DNA of 23,428 nucleotides, taken from NCBI GenBank assembly GCA_040880545.1, contig JBBDIE010000108.1, positions 1-23,428 on the forward strand, given 5' to 3'. The translations under genes and the position numbers were made by a program. This stretch comes from M55B112 sp040880545 (GTDB lineage Bacteria > Bacteroidota > Bacteroidia > Bacteroidales > GCA-2748055). Shown one piece after another: positions 1 through 8,884 of this stretch. Positions within the stretch are counted from its first letter, which is position 1. Each line of letters opens with the position of its first letter. The notes below the pieces were generated by a model. It was not told the origin of the DNA. It was given only the letters and a program-made list of their open reading frames with translations, and ran no database searches.

Positions 1-165
1 CAATGCCAGAGCATAGCAGTTGTTCTATTTTTAGAAATATAATCCTCCCTTTATTTGCCTTCCTAATACAAAGGAGGTTGAACCGGCTATTATTCTCCCT
101 TCAAATTTGTATGTTTCATATTTTTTCAGAACTTTATCGGAATTATTAACCAAACCTGAATTACT
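1..165. promoter_or_regulatory. Upstream region of the envelope cluster, with a weak promoter candidate
   Basis: No gene is visible in the first 165 bases. An imperfect inverted repeat (CCTCCCTTT at 44-52 against AAAGGAGG at 70-77, one bulge) could form a small hairpin, perhaps the terminator of a gene outside the window. A CAAATTTG at 102-109 is one base from the Bacteroidota -7 consensus TAnnTTTG. It has a TTG at 78-80, about 21 bases upstream, as a possible -33 element. If used, it would transcribe the gene at 166 with a leader of about 50 bases. This is pattern matching only. Confidence 0.3.
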
Positions 166-765
166 ATGAAATTAGTCGTTAAAAGGCAGGAGAGTTACTC
201 GCGAGGTGAGCTTCTGTTAAGAACTTTCTTTGGGTGGATTTATATTGTTCTGCCTCATTATTTTCTCCTTTTCTTTGTGGGCTTATGGGCCGCGATTCTG
301 CGTTTCGTGGCGTTCTGGGTAATATTGTTTACCGGACGCTACCCCCAGAGTATGTTCGAGTACCAGGCGGGTGTGATGAAATGGACCCTGCGACTCTCAG
401 CCAGGATGTACAATGTATCTGACGGTTATCCTGCATTTGGTGTTAATGCAACCGATGAATACACAGACCTTGAGATTCCGTATCCGGAATCGGTTAGCAG
501 GGGCCTGGTACTGTTGAGACTGTTTTTCGGGGTATTTTATGTGGCTCTTCCCCATTTTTTCATCCTGGCCTTCCGTGGAATTTATGTAGGCATACTTGTA
601 TTTTTAGCCTGGTGGATCGTTCTGTTTACCGGAAAGTTTCCCGAGAATTTTCACAATTGGATTGTAGGACAACTACGTTGGCAGATGCGGGTTAATCTCT
701 ATCTGTATTACATGACCGATGTATATCCGGCATTTACAGGGGATGAATTGCCCGACGAAAAATAG
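166..765 (+). CDS. DUF4389-like membrane protein with internal duplication
   Basis: A 199-residue protein made of two similar halves. Residues 12-91 and 111-190 align without gaps at a 99-residue offset. Both begin SRG and continue through LPH (29-31 and 128-130), an LFTG motif (54-57 and 153-156) and YPAF (88-91 and 187-190). Each half has a hydrophobic stretch of about 35 residues, enough for one or two membrane segments, so an inner-membrane protein with internal pseudo-symmetry is likely. The repeated unit resembles DUF4389, whose biochemical role is not known to me. The gene lies 32 bases ahead of a DUF4870-like gene and a membrane protease on the same strand, which suggests an envelope-related operon. 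The ATG at 166 is the first in frame and fits the repeat start. Family naming is from recognition, not a search. Confidence 0.72.
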   Translation: MKLVVKRQESYSRGELLLRTFFGWIYIVLPHYFLLFFVGLWAAILRFVAFWVILFTGRYPQSMFEYQAGVMKWTLRLSARMYNVSDGYPAFGVNATDEYTDLEIPYPESVSRGLVLLRLFFGVFYVALPHFFILAFRGIYVGILVFLAWWIVLFTGKFPENFHNWIVGQLRWQMRVNLYLYYMTDVYPAFTGDELPDEK

Positions 766-797
766 GCTTATCCGTTCCTGCACCAAAACATTATACC

Positions 798-1283
798 ATG
801 AAATATCATCCGCTGCCGCAGCCTGAAGAGATCAAAATACGGGAAAGAGAGGACGCCATGGGCGCCTATTTTATGATGTTCGCTACTGCAGCTTTGGGGC
901 TGCCGCTGCCTATTATAAATATGGTTGCCGCGATCATCTACTATTCTGTTAACAAATCCAAAGGCAGGTTCGTACAGTTTCATACATTACAGTCGTTGTA
1001 CAGTCAGATACCGCTTACTTTATTAAACATCGGATTGATTGTCTGGGTTATTACCAACCTGGTCAGGGATTTTGAGTTTACGGAAGTATTCTGGGGATAC
1101 CTGGTTATGGTGGCCGTGGCCAATATTGTTTATTTAATCTTCAGTATAATTGGTGCTGTAAAGGCAAGAAAAGGTCTGTTCTATTATTTTCTTTTCTTTG
1201 GGAAAGCCTCTTATGCCCAGGTTTACAGAATAAGGGATGAAAAACCATCTGCAACACCTGAAAACAGGCCGCCAAAGATGTAA
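798..1283 (+). CDS. DUF4870/Tic20-like small membrane protein
   Basis: A 161-residue protein with about three hydrophobic segments (roughly residues 22-49, 70-88 and 97-122). Between the first two lies RFVQFHTLQSL (57-67), which resembles the conserved 'F-H-x-L-Q-S-L' signature of DUF4870/Tic20-like proteins. Both tails are polar. Nothing in the sequence suggests an enzymatic site, and the molecular function of bacterial DUF4870 proteins is unknown to me. It sits between a DUF4389-like protein and an M48 protease gene that starts 3 bases after its stop, so co-transcription is very likely. The minus-strand reading frame over its start is a shadow. Confidence 0.7.
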   Translation: MKYHPLPQPEEIKIREREDAMGAYFMMFATAALGLPLPIINMVAAIIYYSVNKSKGRFVQFHTLQSLYSQIPLTLLNIGLIVWVITNLVRDFEFTEVFWGYLVMVAVANIVYLIFSIIGAVKARKGLFYYFLFFGKASYAQVYRIRDEKPSATPENRPPKM

Positions 1284-1286
1284 GTT

Positions 1287-2066
1287 ATGAGAAAATCAAT
1301 TATCAGGGATCTGGTGATCCTCCTGGTGATCTTCGGATTCATCTGGGGGATCATCTCCTTTTTTCCGATATTCCCGGAAAAAGTGGAGTTGCTGAGTATA
1401 GAAAGGGAGCAGGAGCTGGGTGAAAAATACCTGGAGATGCTTCTGAAAGCTTCAGAGTTCAGTGAACTCGAATCAGACAGTGTTAATTTGGTTATCAATC
1501 GCATTGGTGATCAGTTGGAAGAGGCACTGGGCGAATCTGACTACGATTACAAATACCTGGTTGTGGAAGAAAAGATGATCAATGCATTTACATTGCCGGG
1601 GGGCAACATTATCATCACAACAGGACTTATTAAATATTGCGAAACTGGCGAGGAACTGGCTTCCGTGATCGCACACGAAATGGGACATGTTGAAGAAAGA
1701 CATGTTGTTGCCAGGCTTGTCAAGGAACTGGGACTGGCAATTCTCACTTCGGGTGATCAGTTTGTTCTGGGAGAGGTAACGCGCATTATTACTTCCACCG
1801 GTTTTGATCGAGGCCAGGAAAAAGATGCGGACCTTTTCGCATGTGAATTGCTGGAAAAGGCCGGTATTGAACCACGTACGCTGGCCACTTTTTTCCGGAA
1901 ATTAAGAGACAACAACGACAATGAACTGCTTGAGAAATTTGAGATTGTCTCCTCCCATCCCAATTTCACCTCCCGGATCCGGCATGTGCTGGAGTATATC
2001 CCCGATGAAGATTTTGAAGAGGTTCCGTTGGAATTTGACTGGGAAAAGGTGAAATCGTGGGTGTAG
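1287..2066 (+). CDS. Membrane-anchored M48 family metalloprotease
   Basis: A 259-residue protein with one N-terminal hydrophobic segment (about residues 8-27), then a zinc-peptidase domain. The zinc-binding HExxH is H130-E131-M-G-H134. The downstream EKDAD (E178 to D182) provides the third zinc ligand in the pattern of M48/Ste24-HtpX-like peptidases. The preceding NAFTLPGG (residues 99-106) is also typical of this family (BepA/LoiP-like). The single anchor with no multi-pass region fits an Oma1/BepA/LoiP-type envelope quality-control protease better than polytopic HtpX. Whether the domain is periplasmic is inferred. Lack of an obvious lipobox argues against a lipoprotein. It is the last gene of the left cluster and converges on menE with 63 bases between, where I see no strong terminator. 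Confidence 0.82.
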   Translation: MRKSIIRDLVILLVIFGFIWGIISFFPIFPEKVELLSIEREQELGEKYLEMLLKASEFSELESDSVNLVINRIGDQLEEALGESDYDYKYLVVEEKMINAFTLPGGNIIITTGLIKYCETGEELASVIAHEMGHVEERHVVARLVKELGLAILTSGDQFVLGEVTRIITSTGFDRGQEKDADLFACELLEKAGIEPRTLATFFRKLRDNNDNELLEKFEIVSSHPNFTSRIRHVLEYIPDEDFEEVPLEFDWEKVKSWV

Positions 2067-2129
2067 CGAGCTTGCATGCCATGACTTTGAACTTTACTTT
2101 AAACTCTCACTAAGCTTTAGCTTCCTCAT

Positions 2130-3320
2130 CTACCTGTCATCCATCATCTTCCTGACAGCTTTTCTGTCAATTTTCATCGAGCTGTTTCGAGGAAACGCTG
2201 GAACAGTAACGATCTCTTTCGGGATCTCATGGTCATGCAGTACTTTTGAGAGCGCGGCTTTTGAAAATATTTGTTTCAGCCGGGTGGGTTGTGATACAGT
2301 CGTTGCCGACCTAAGATCTCCAGTATTTCTGTCGGACTGTTGCACCTTCCCTTCCTCCACTACGAGTACCAGCTTCTGCCCCAATTTTTTATCCGGCACA
2401 CCCAGAACCAGCACCTCCCTGCCGGTGAGCTCTGCGATCTTTTTTTCCAGGATCTCCGGAACGATCTTTACCCCGCCACTTTTTATCACATTGTCGATTC
2501 GCCCGAGCCATTCAAATTCCTGATCGCTCACTATCCGTACCAGGTCATTGCTCACCTCAGCACGGTCGGTTACACCGGGGACATCAATCACCAGGCACCC
2601 CCGCCGGTCTGTCCCGATTTGCACCCCTTCAAGTACTTTGAAAAAGGGATCGGGCTGTTCTCCATTGATCCGACGTACCGCAAAGTGGGTGTAGGTCTCC
2701 GACATGGCGAAGGATTCATAAACTTCCACGCTGCGCAGCTTACCGATCTCTTCACGGAGCGCCGGGTTGATCTCTCCGCCGCCGATCAGCAGCTTCCCGA
2801 TCTTTTCAAGCTTTGCACGCGCCCCGTCATCCTTCAGCGTTTCATGCAGCTGCAACGGAACCATCGCAGCAAAATCTACCGAATCCAGGGACCCCAGCTC
2901 ATTCAACTCTCCCTCCACCGTCTCTTCCAGCTTCCTGAGCGGACTCCCCGACGGCTCGACGGTCACCAGGTGAAGCCCTCCGACCAGCGCCCGCACCACC
3001 ATCATCTTTCCGGCAATATACGCCACAGGCAGACACAAGAGTGCACCTGACCTGGGCAATAGATGAAAATGGTTGATAGTCATCTGAGCCGACCGGATCA
3101 TGGAGTTCCGGTTGAGTACTATGTTCTTTGGATCTCCTGTGGTACCACTGGTTTTCTGCACCAGGGGGATCGTTTCATCGAAGTAGTCGCGGATGAATCG
3201 GAAGATTGCCAGCTCCCATGATAGGGTACCGGGTGCGCGTAGCTGTGCTTCACAGAAGGAGATCAGCTCCTCCCGGGAGTATGCGGTGCCATTCAGCCAG
3301 TATGGAGCCGGGTTTACCAT
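2130..3320 (-). CDS. menE: o-Succinylbenzoate-CoA ligase (MenE)
   Basis: An AMP-forming acyl-CoA synthetase of 396 residues that would activate o-succinylbenzoate to OSB-CoA using ATP and CoA. The nucleotide-binding loop KTSGTTGDPK (residues 56-65) is clear. The later FAMSET segment matches the second adenylation motif. The C-terminal subdomain carries WLGRIDNVIKSGG in the hinge region. The near-terminal MKIDRK places the expected catalytic lysine at K383. It is shorter than typical ANL enzymes of about 500 residues, as MenE proteins often are. It is the last gene of the men operon and starts 3 bases after the menC stop. The context makes MenE far more likely than a fatty-acid or benzoate ligase. 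Confidence 0.9.
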   Translation of the reverse strand: MVNPAPYWLNGTAYSREELISFCEAQLRAPGTLSWELAIFRFIRDYFDETIPLVQKTSGTTGDPKNIVLNRNSMIRSAQMTINHFHLLPRSGALLCLPVAYIAGKMMVVRALVGGLHLVTVEPSGSPLRKLEETVEGELNELGSLDSVDFAAMVPLQLHETLKDDGARAKLEKIGKLLIGGGEINPALREEIGKLRSVEVYESFAMSETYTHFAVRRINGEQPDPFFKVLEGVQIGTDRRGCLVIDVPGVTDRAEVSNDLVRIVSDQEFEWLGRIDNVIKSGGVKIVPEILEKKIAELTGREVLVLGVPDKKLGQKLVLVVEEGKVQQSDRNTGDLRSATTVSQPTRLKQIFSKAALSKVLHDHEIPKEIVTVPAFPRNSSMKIDRKAVRKMMDDR

Positions 3321-3323
3321 CGA

Positions 3324-4379
3324 TCAGAATTTCAGGGATGAGAGGTTCCATGATTTTTCGGGCCGGTAGATGAGCCGGCTGCCAGTGACCGTTAGCGGTG
3401 ACGGCAAATTGTTGGCAAACAGCGAGCCGGTGCCGAGTCCCTGCGGCTGGGTGGTGTTCAGCGTGGCGGTCCACTGTGCAATGGCATTCAGCCCGATGTT
3501 TGATTCCAGGGCGGAGGTTACCCACCATCCAATGCCCAGCTTTTCAGCCAGTTGAATCCACGTTTCAGAGGCACTGATCCCCCCCAGCAGCGATGGTTTT
3601 AGAATAATATAGGCAGGCTTTATGGTAGCAAGTATCTCTTCCTTTTTGTCCCGGGAGGAGATTCCTATAAGCTCTTCATCCAATGCCACAGGTATGGGGG
3701 AAGTTTCGCAGATTTCAGCCATATCTTCAGGGAATCCTGGCCTGATGGGTTGTTCAATGGAATGGATCCGGTATGCGGAGATGAGATTTAATTTTTCAAT
3801 GGCTTCCTCCCGCTTCCATGCCCCGTTTGCATCAAGCCTGATCTCCAGTTTCTGCTCCTTCCATTTTTCCCTGATCATCTGAAGTAGTTCCAGTTCATCC
3901 TTAAAATTAAGGGCTCCCACCTTCATCTTCAAAATGGTGAACCCCGCGGCTAACTTCCCTTCTATCTGCTTCAACATCCCTTGTTTGCTATCCATCCAGA
4001 TCAATCCATTGATGAGAATCCCTTTTTTGCCCATGGTAAAGTCAGAAGGAAATAGTATCCTGTTACCACCATTTTGCAGGTCAGTAAGGGCCGTTTCCAG
4101 GCCAAATTGAATAGCAGGGAAATCGGGGAATTCCACATCTAAACCTACTTCCCCTGAAGTGATTTGCCTGCAAACCCGTTTAAGCTGTGCTTCAAATATT
4201 TCAACATTATCAAAACTCAACTCTGGGATGAGTGAACATTCCCCGATCCCGAATTTTCCAGGAGCATCCATATCCCGGAGAATGATGAAGTAAGAATCCT
4301 TTTTGGTCAATACACCCCTGGAAGTTCCTGCTGGTTTGATGAACTTCATGGGATATTTTATGTAGCTGACCTGGTACAT
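3324..4379 (-). CDS. menC: o-Succinylbenzoate synthase (MenC)
   Basis: A 351-residue enolase-superfamily enzyme that dehydrates SHCHC to o-succinylbenzoate. Visible active-site elements are the KMK pair K151/K153, the metal ligands D183 (RLDANGAW), E209 (SIEQP) and D234 (ALDEE), and the second-side lysine K261 (IILKPSLLGG). This set is the standard MLE/OSBS subgroup arrangement. The related dipeptide epimerase or N-succinylamino-acid racemase function is the main alternative, but placement between menA and menE settles the choice. The ATG overlaps the menA stop by one base (TAATG on the minus strand), consistent with translational coupling. Confidence 0.93.
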   Translation of the reverse strand: MYQVSYIKYPMKFIKPAGTSRGVLTKKDSYFIILRDMDAPGKFGIGECSLIPELSFDNVEIFEAQLKRVCRQITSGEVGLDVEFPDFPAIQFGLETALTDLQNGGNRILFPSDFTMGKKGILINGLIWMDSKQGMLKQIEGKLAAGFTILKMKVGALNFKDELELLQMIREKWKEQKLEIRLDANGAWKREEAIEKLNLISAYRIHSIEQPIRPGFPEDMAEICETSPIPVALDEELIGISSRDKKEEILATIKPAYIILKPSLLGGISASETWIQLAEKLGIGWWVTSALESNIGLNAIAQWTATLNTTQPQGLGTGSLFANNLPSPLTVTGSRLIYRPEKSWNLSSLKF

Positions 4380-5281
4380 TAAAGGATTAATCCGATTCCA
4401 AATGAGAGCGAAAAGATAAGTGTGGCCAGTGCAAGTTTCTTTAATTCAGCATTAAGTTCCACCGGCACGGTATTGATAATGACTTTATTAATATCCGAAA
4501 CCACCAACGGCAGGGCAAGGATAAATAGAAACTGGTATACCGACTGGTAATTGGTCAGTGTATAGATGAGACTGAGGAAAAAACCTGCTATGAGCAGCAT
4601 TACGTGGTACCGGACTGCCCAGGAGTGTCCCATTCTCACTACCAGTGTCATTTTCCCGTTGGCCCTGTCGTTTTCCCTGTCCCGCAGGTTGTTCAGATTC
4701 AGCACTCCCACACTGAAAAGCCCGATGGCTGAGGCAGGCAGCAGGATGCTCCATGAAAATGACAGACTGTGCAGAAAATAGGTACCTGAAACCCCCATAA
4801 TTCCGAAGAAGATAAATACCATGACATCGCCCAGCCCCGCATAACCGTAAGGGTTTTTGCCAATGGTGTATTTTACAGCGGCAACGATGGCCGTGATCCC
4901 AAACAAAAAGAACAAGAGGTATAACAATGAACCATTGTCAGCCAGTCCGAAATAGATCAGCAGGCTACCTGAGACAAAGCTTAAAATGACAAAAAGCAGG
5001 ATCATTCCGCGCATCTGTTTTCTGCTAACCAGTCCGGTCTGGGTAACCCTGAGCGGACCGAGCCTCTCAGCGCTGTCGGTACCCTTTATTGCATCACCGT
5101 AGTCGTTAGCCAGGTTAGAGAGGATCTGAAGGCAGAGCGTTGTAATCAATCCCAGGATAAATACAGCCCATTTAAAGGCGTCATTGGCATAGGCCAGGAA
5201 TGACCCCAGAATGGTTGCCGACATTGCCAGAGGCAGTGTACGCAAACGGAATGCTTTTATCCAGATCCTGATGGTCGACAT
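4379..5281 (-). CDS. menA: 1,4-Dihydroxy-2-naphthoate polyprenyltransferase (MenA)
   Basis: A polytopic UbiA-superfamily prenyltransferase that attaches the isoprenoid tail to DHNA, giving demethylmenaquinone in the membrane. The first Asp-rich motif is NDYGDAIKGTD. The second region is NNLRDRENDRANGK. Both are characteristic of MenA and bind Mg-diphosphate. About eight or nine hydrophobic segments follow. The reading frame is open upstream to 5362, but I place the start at the ATG at 5281. This gives MSTIRIWIKAFRLRTLP, the usual MenA amino end, 300 residues, and leaves 4 bases after the menB stop. The longer version would overlap menB by about 77 bases and add a charged, non-conserved 27-residue extension. 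Confidence 0.92.
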   Translation of the reverse strand: MSTIRIWIKAFRLRTLPLAMSATILGSFLAYANDAFKWAVFILGLITTLCLQILSNLANDYGDAIKGTDSAERLGPLRVTQTGLVSRKQMRGMILLFVILSFVSGSLLIYFGLADNGSLLYLLFFLFGITAIVAAVKYTIGKNPYGYAGLGDVMVFIFFGIMGVSGTYFLHSLSFSWSILLPASAIGLFSVGVLNLNNLRDRENDRANGKMTLVVRMGHSWAVRYHVMLLIAGFFLSLIYTLTNYQSVYQFLFILALPLVVSDINKVIINTVPVELNAELKKLALATLIFSLSFGIGLIL

Positions 5282-5285
5282 TGGG

Positions 5286-6107
5286 TCAGGGTAATTTAGG
5301 AAATTTATCCCAGTCGGGATCTCTTTTTTCCAGGAATGCATTTTTACCCTCCTGCGCTTCATCGGTCATGTAGTACAGCATGGTTGCATTTCCCGCCAGC
5401 TCCTGGATTCCGGCCTGGCCATCCAGTTCTGCATTCAGCCCGGCTTTGATCATTCTCAGGGCAATGGGACTGTGTGCCATAATCTTCCTGCACCATTGTA
5501 CCGTCGTATCTTCCAGTTCCTTCAGTGGAACAACTTTGTTCACAAGACCCATATCCAGCGCCTCCTGTGCGGTGTACTGCTCACAGAGAAACCAGATTTC
5601 ACGTGCTTTTTTCTGTCCCACATGCCTGGCAAGATAGGAAGAACCGAAACCGGCATCAAAGCTGCCTACTCTTGGTCCGGTCTGTCCGAATCTGGCATTT
5701 TCCGATGCTATGGTAAGGTCGCAAACCACATGTAACACATGACCTCCGCCGATGGCATACCCATTAACCATGGCAATAACCGGTTTGGGTATCGATCGGA
5801 TCTGTTTCTGTACATCAAGTACATTCAACCTCGGTACACCATCCTTTCCCACATAACCTGCAAAGCTTTTCACATTCTGATCGCCACCGCTGCAAAAGGC
5901 TTTGTCGCCCTCCCCGGTAAGGATCACGACTCGCACTTCCTGCATATCCCTGGCAATCACGAGGGCCTCGCTCATCTCACGGGTGGTGTCCGGTGTAAAG
6001 GCGTTGTAATAACGCGGCCGGTTAATTGTGATCTTTGCAATCCCTTCAAAATACCCGAATCTGATCTCTTCAAATTCCCTGATAGTTTTCCATTCACGTT
6101 TTGGCAT
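5286..6107 (-). CDS. menB: 1,4-Dihydroxy-2-naphthoyl-CoA synthase (MenB)
   Basis: A crotonase-fold enzyme of 273 residues that closes the ring of OSB-CoA to give DHNA-CoA. Diagnostic stretches are SGGDQ (residues 73-77), NGYAIGGGH (115-123, oxyanion-hole region), QTGPRVGSFDAGFGSSY (142-158) and QKKAREIWFLCEQY (165-178). These match MenB rather than generic enoyl-CoA hydratases. The Gly in QTGPRVG, where another MenB class carries Asp, suggests the bicarbonate-dependent class; this is family knowledge, not tested here. The start is set at the ATG at 6107 (MPKREW). The frame extends to 6194 but that extension is hydrophobic, lies inside menD and is not MenB-like. With this start, menB overlaps menD by 14 bases. 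Confidence 0.94.
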   Translation of the reverse strand: MPKREWKTIREFEEIRFGYFEGIAKITINRPRYYNAFTPDTTREMSEALVIARDMQEVRVVILTGEGDKAFCSGGDQNVKSFAGYVGKDGVPRLNVLDVQKQIRSIPKPVIAMVNGYAIGGGHVLHVVCDLTIASENARFGQTGPRVGSFDAGFGSSYLARHVGQKKAREIWFLCEQYTAQEALDMGLVNKVVPLKELEDTTVQWCRKIMAHSPIALRMIKAGLNAELDGQAGIQELAGNATMLYYMTDEAQEGKNAFLEKRDPDWDKFPKLP

Positions 6108-7758
6108 AATATTGATTATGAATAGATTTAAAAAATTGCTTAAATATAGAACTATTTTCACTTTCGGATGTGTCCACTTCAAATACAACGGCACCTGAAT
6201 CAGCTGAAAACAGTGTTGGCAACGTTGTTAGCAGGGTAGCTTTATCATTGGCATACTTGTGGTCTATCCCAAAAGCTTTTGCAATATGTTGTATTGTAAC
6301 GGGGTGTGACGCGACAGAGAATTTTTCGAAGAATGGCATCCTGTCGGGTCCGTCAAGCAAACGGAATATTCCGCCTCCCTTGTCATTCAGTATAATTATT
6401 TTCAGGTTTCCTGGAAATTCCCTGTTCCAGAGGGCGTTGGAATCGTAAACAAAACTGAGGTCCCCCAATACGATCACATGAAGGCCCGTAGAGACCATGG
6501 CAGCTCCTACAGCAGCAGAGAGTGACCCGTCGATACCGGATGTCCCCCTGTTGGAATAATAGGCCAGATCCTGCCGGGTTGGCTGTAGCTGTGCATACCT
6601 TATGGTTCCCGAGTTACCCAGGTGTACCGTTGAACCTCCCGGGATGCTGCCGAGAATTGCGTGGAGTGCTGTGAGATTACAATATTCCCCGTTTTGAAAA
6701 AATGTGCGGGCACACTGCCTTGTTTCGGTTTCAATCTTCTTCCAGCGTCCCGAATACCGGTTTTCCCTTTCACGATCCACTTTTGCCAGCTCACTGAAGA
6801 GTTGCAGCGGGAACATCTCAAAATCTGTCACCGGTTTCGATTTTAATCCCTGCACAAACAACCGTGTCCGTTTTGAAACCACCTGTCCACCAAATAACAG
6901 GACCAGATCCGGTTCGATCGCCTGTTTCTCATTCTCTTCCAGTGCGCCAAGTACCAGCTCAGGGGTACCTACAAAATTCTCGTGGCTTAGGTTGGAAATA
7001 TTTTCTGCAATTACCACAGCCTGGTATTTGGCAGAAAGTGTAACAAGCAGCTCTTTTTCCATGTTGCTGTATGCACCCATGCCGGCGATGATCAATATAT
7101 TTTTTTCAGAAAGGAAGGCATCCCTGACCTGCTTCTGATCCTTTTCAGGTGGCGGGGGGACTTCGTCGATTTTAGAGTCCGGTGAAGCAGGATATTCAGG
7201 GGACGTGTTTTCTGGAACAGGTTCATAAAGCGGTTCCAGTAATGGTATATTCAGGTGTACAGGGCCCCGTTTTCCCGTGGAGGCGCTTTTTATGAGTTGC
7301 GATACAGTATTCAGCGCATTTTGTAATGCTGGTTCACTTGCTGTTTCCTGGGGAAGATTATAAAAATATTTTGAATTCTGAAGGAAGATATTTTCCTGGT
7401 TGATCCTTTGGTTTCCAAACTGGGGGGGCCATTCGGGGGGCCTGTCGGCAGTTAACACCACCAGGGGAATATGTTGATAATATGCTTCGGCAACAGCGGG
7501 AGCAAGATTGAGTGTGGCGGTTCCTGAGGTGGTTACAACAACCACCGGCCTGCCAAGCTGCCTGGCCATTCCAAGGGCGATATATCCTGCCGATCGCTCA
7601 TCGACGATACTGTAACAGGTGAAATGGCTGTCCTGTTGAAAGACCTGGATCAACGGTGCATTTCTGGATCCGGGACAAATTACAACATGGCTGATCCCGG
7701 ATTGCTTCAGAATCTGTGCCAGATCATTTATGTGTTGCTTGAAGGGTCTTTTTGTCAT
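6094..7758 (-). CDS. menD: SEPHCHC synthase (MenD), thiamine diphosphate enzyme
   Basis: A 554-residue ThDP-dependent enzyme that joins isochorismate and 2-oxoglutarate with loss of CO2 and is the first committed step of the OSB route. The N-terminal domain has ICPGSRNAPL (residues 27-36) and the ThDP-activating glutamate E54 in DERSAGYIALG. The C-terminal domain has the cofactor motif GDLSFVYDSNALW, followed by the MenD-like IIILNDKGGGIF. Length and order of pyrimidine-binding, central and diphosphate-binding domains are normal. The start overlaps the end of menF by 35 bases. No later Met would preserve the conserved first helix, so the long overlap seems real and suggests coupled translation. 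Confidence 0.95.
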   Translation of the reverse strand: MTKRPFKQHINDLAQILKQSGISHVVICPGSRNAPLIQVFQQDSHFTCYSIVDERSAGYIALGMARQLGRPVVVVTTSGTATLNLAPAVAEAYYQHIPLVVLTADRPPEWPPQFGNQRINQENIFLQNSKYFYNLPQETASEPALQNALNTVSQLIKSASTGKRGPVHLNIPLLEPLYEPVPENTSPEYPASPDSKIDEVPPPPEKDQKQVRDAFLSEKNILIIAGMGAYSNMEKELLVTLSAKYQAVVIAENISNLSHENFVGTPELVLGALEENEKQAIEPDLVLLFGGQVVSKRTRLFVQGLKSKPVTDFEMFPLQLFSELAKVDRERENRYSGRWKKIETETRQCARTFFQNGEYCNLTALHAILGSIPGGSTVHLGNSGTIRYAQLQPTRQDLAYYSNRGTSGIDGSLSAAVGAAMVSTGLHVIVLGDLSFVYDSNALWNREFPGNLKIIILNDKGGGIFRLLDGPDRMPFFEKFSVASHPVTIQHIAKAFGIDHKYANDKATLLTTLPTLFSADSGAVVFEVDTSESENSSIFKQFFKSIHNQYYAKT

Positions 7759-8884
7759 CGGTCAGTTTAGAAAAGGAATCAATGATACTTAACAGGGATT
7801 TAGCCTTCAACTGGGTTTCTTCCCACTCCTCCTCAGGTACGCTTTCCAGGGTGATCCCGCCACCGATATAAAGGGCAAGGTATCCAGGTGTGATTTTCAT
7901 GCAACGGAGGTTAACGAACAGATCGAGGTTATCATCAGACTGTACCGGTCCGAGAAATCCGGCATAATACTCCCGGTCATGTGGTTCCAACTGCTTGATA
8001 AAAGAGATGGCATCTTCCTTGGGTTGTCCGGCAACCGCGGGGGTGGGATGGAGCGCGTCCAGCAGTTCCCATATCTGACCCGATACATGCTTATAGTTTA
8101 AACTGAAATCGGTTCTGAGGTGCACCAGGTCCCCGGCCTGTTTCACATAGGGTGAAGTAACCCGGTAATCCCTGATCTTAAACTCCCGCAATATATCGTG
8201 AATGTATCTTGTCACATATTCCTGCTCCAGGACCTCTTTCATGCTCCAGTTGCTGATATCCATGTTCTGTTTACGGGCTGTTCTTGTTCCTGCTAAAGAG
8301 ACTGTGGATAAATTATTTTGCGATAGCCTGAGCAATGGTTCCGGTGAGGCACCCAGCCAGAAATTGTTGTCGCTTTTGAACATATAGACGAATGCATTGG
8401 GGTGTCTTTTGCACACCTCATCGAAAATCTTTGTGATCACCCCCTCAAAATTACCCTCCACGGTTTTTATCCTGGAGAGTACCGTCTTTTGAAATGCCCC
8501 GTTTGAGATGTTCTCCTTGATGGTTTTTACCTGCTCCAGGTAGTCCTTTCTGGATGTAACTACCGGTTTTTCAATATTCCAGTCCGGGGAACCATTGTCA
8601 GGCACCGACTGCAAAATCTTTACCGTCTCAGCTGTATAATTATCTCCATCAATTACAATATCAGGCTTCACCATGATATATTTTTTCCCGTTTTTCGTGT
8701 CAAACGGGGCCATAATAAACCCTCTCTTTTCAGAGATGTCGTGAATTGAGTTCCACTGGATGGTTTGGGGGGAAGTCTGAATATAGATAGTTGAGGAATC
8801 CTGTCTCGGCAGTCTGTATGTTGCGAAAGACAGGTTTTTCTCTATGCACAGGTTGTGAATTGCTATTCTCTTCTCATTCATCAC
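7724..8884 (-). CDS. menF: Isochorismate synthase (MenF)
   Basis: A 386-residue chorismate-utilising enzyme converting chorismate to isochorismate. Visible family features are FQKTVLSR with the likely general-base lysine K133, LGASPEPLL (177-185), SLAGTRTA (196-203), LHPTPAVAGQPK (278-289) and the C-terminal IGGGIT (340-345). The PTPAVAG stretch and the downstream menD favour isochorismate synthase over anthranilate or aminodeoxychorismate synthase component I. ATGs at 8884 and 8881 are adjacent. Either overlaps the menI stop by about 8-11 bases. Entry into the pathway is therefore at the front part of the operon, behind ubiE and menI. Confidence 0.92.
   Translation of the reverse strand: MMNEKRIAIHNLCIEKNLSFATYRLPRQDSSTIYIQTSPQTIQWNSIHDISEKRGFIMAPFDTKNGKKYIMVKPDIVIDGDNYTAETVKILQSVPDNGSPDWNIEKPVVTSRKDYLEQVKTIKENISNGAFQKTVLSRIKTVEGNFEGVITKIFDEVCKRHPNAFVYMFKSDNNFWLGASPEPLLRLSQNNLSTVSLAGTRTARKQNMDISNWSMKEVLEQEYVTRYIHDILREFKIRDYRVTSPYVKQAGDLVHLRTDFSLNYKHVSGQIWELLDALHPTPAVAGQPKEDAISFIKQLEPHDREYYAGFLGPVQSDDNLDLFVNLRCMKITPGYLALYIGGGITLESVPEEEWEETQLKAKSLLSIIDSFSKLTDDKKTLQATHK

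Noticed and set aside
2067..2129. Bidirectional terminator between the M48 gene and menE
   Set aside because: Only a weak AAGCTT-centred palindrome is present, with no GC-rich stem or T-tract.
2340..3050. 236-codon plus-strand frame antisense to menE
   Set aside because: Cys/His/Pro-rich shadow translation of a conserved ligase; no start context or family resemblance.
5282..5362. 27-residue N-terminal extension of menA
   Set aside because: Charged non-conserved extension overlapping menB; the ATG at 5281 gives the canonical MenA start and a 4-base spacing.
6108..6194. 29-residue N-terminal extension of menB
   Set aside because: Hydrophobic stretch inside the menD 3' end, not seen in MenB proteins; the ATG at 6107 fits the family.
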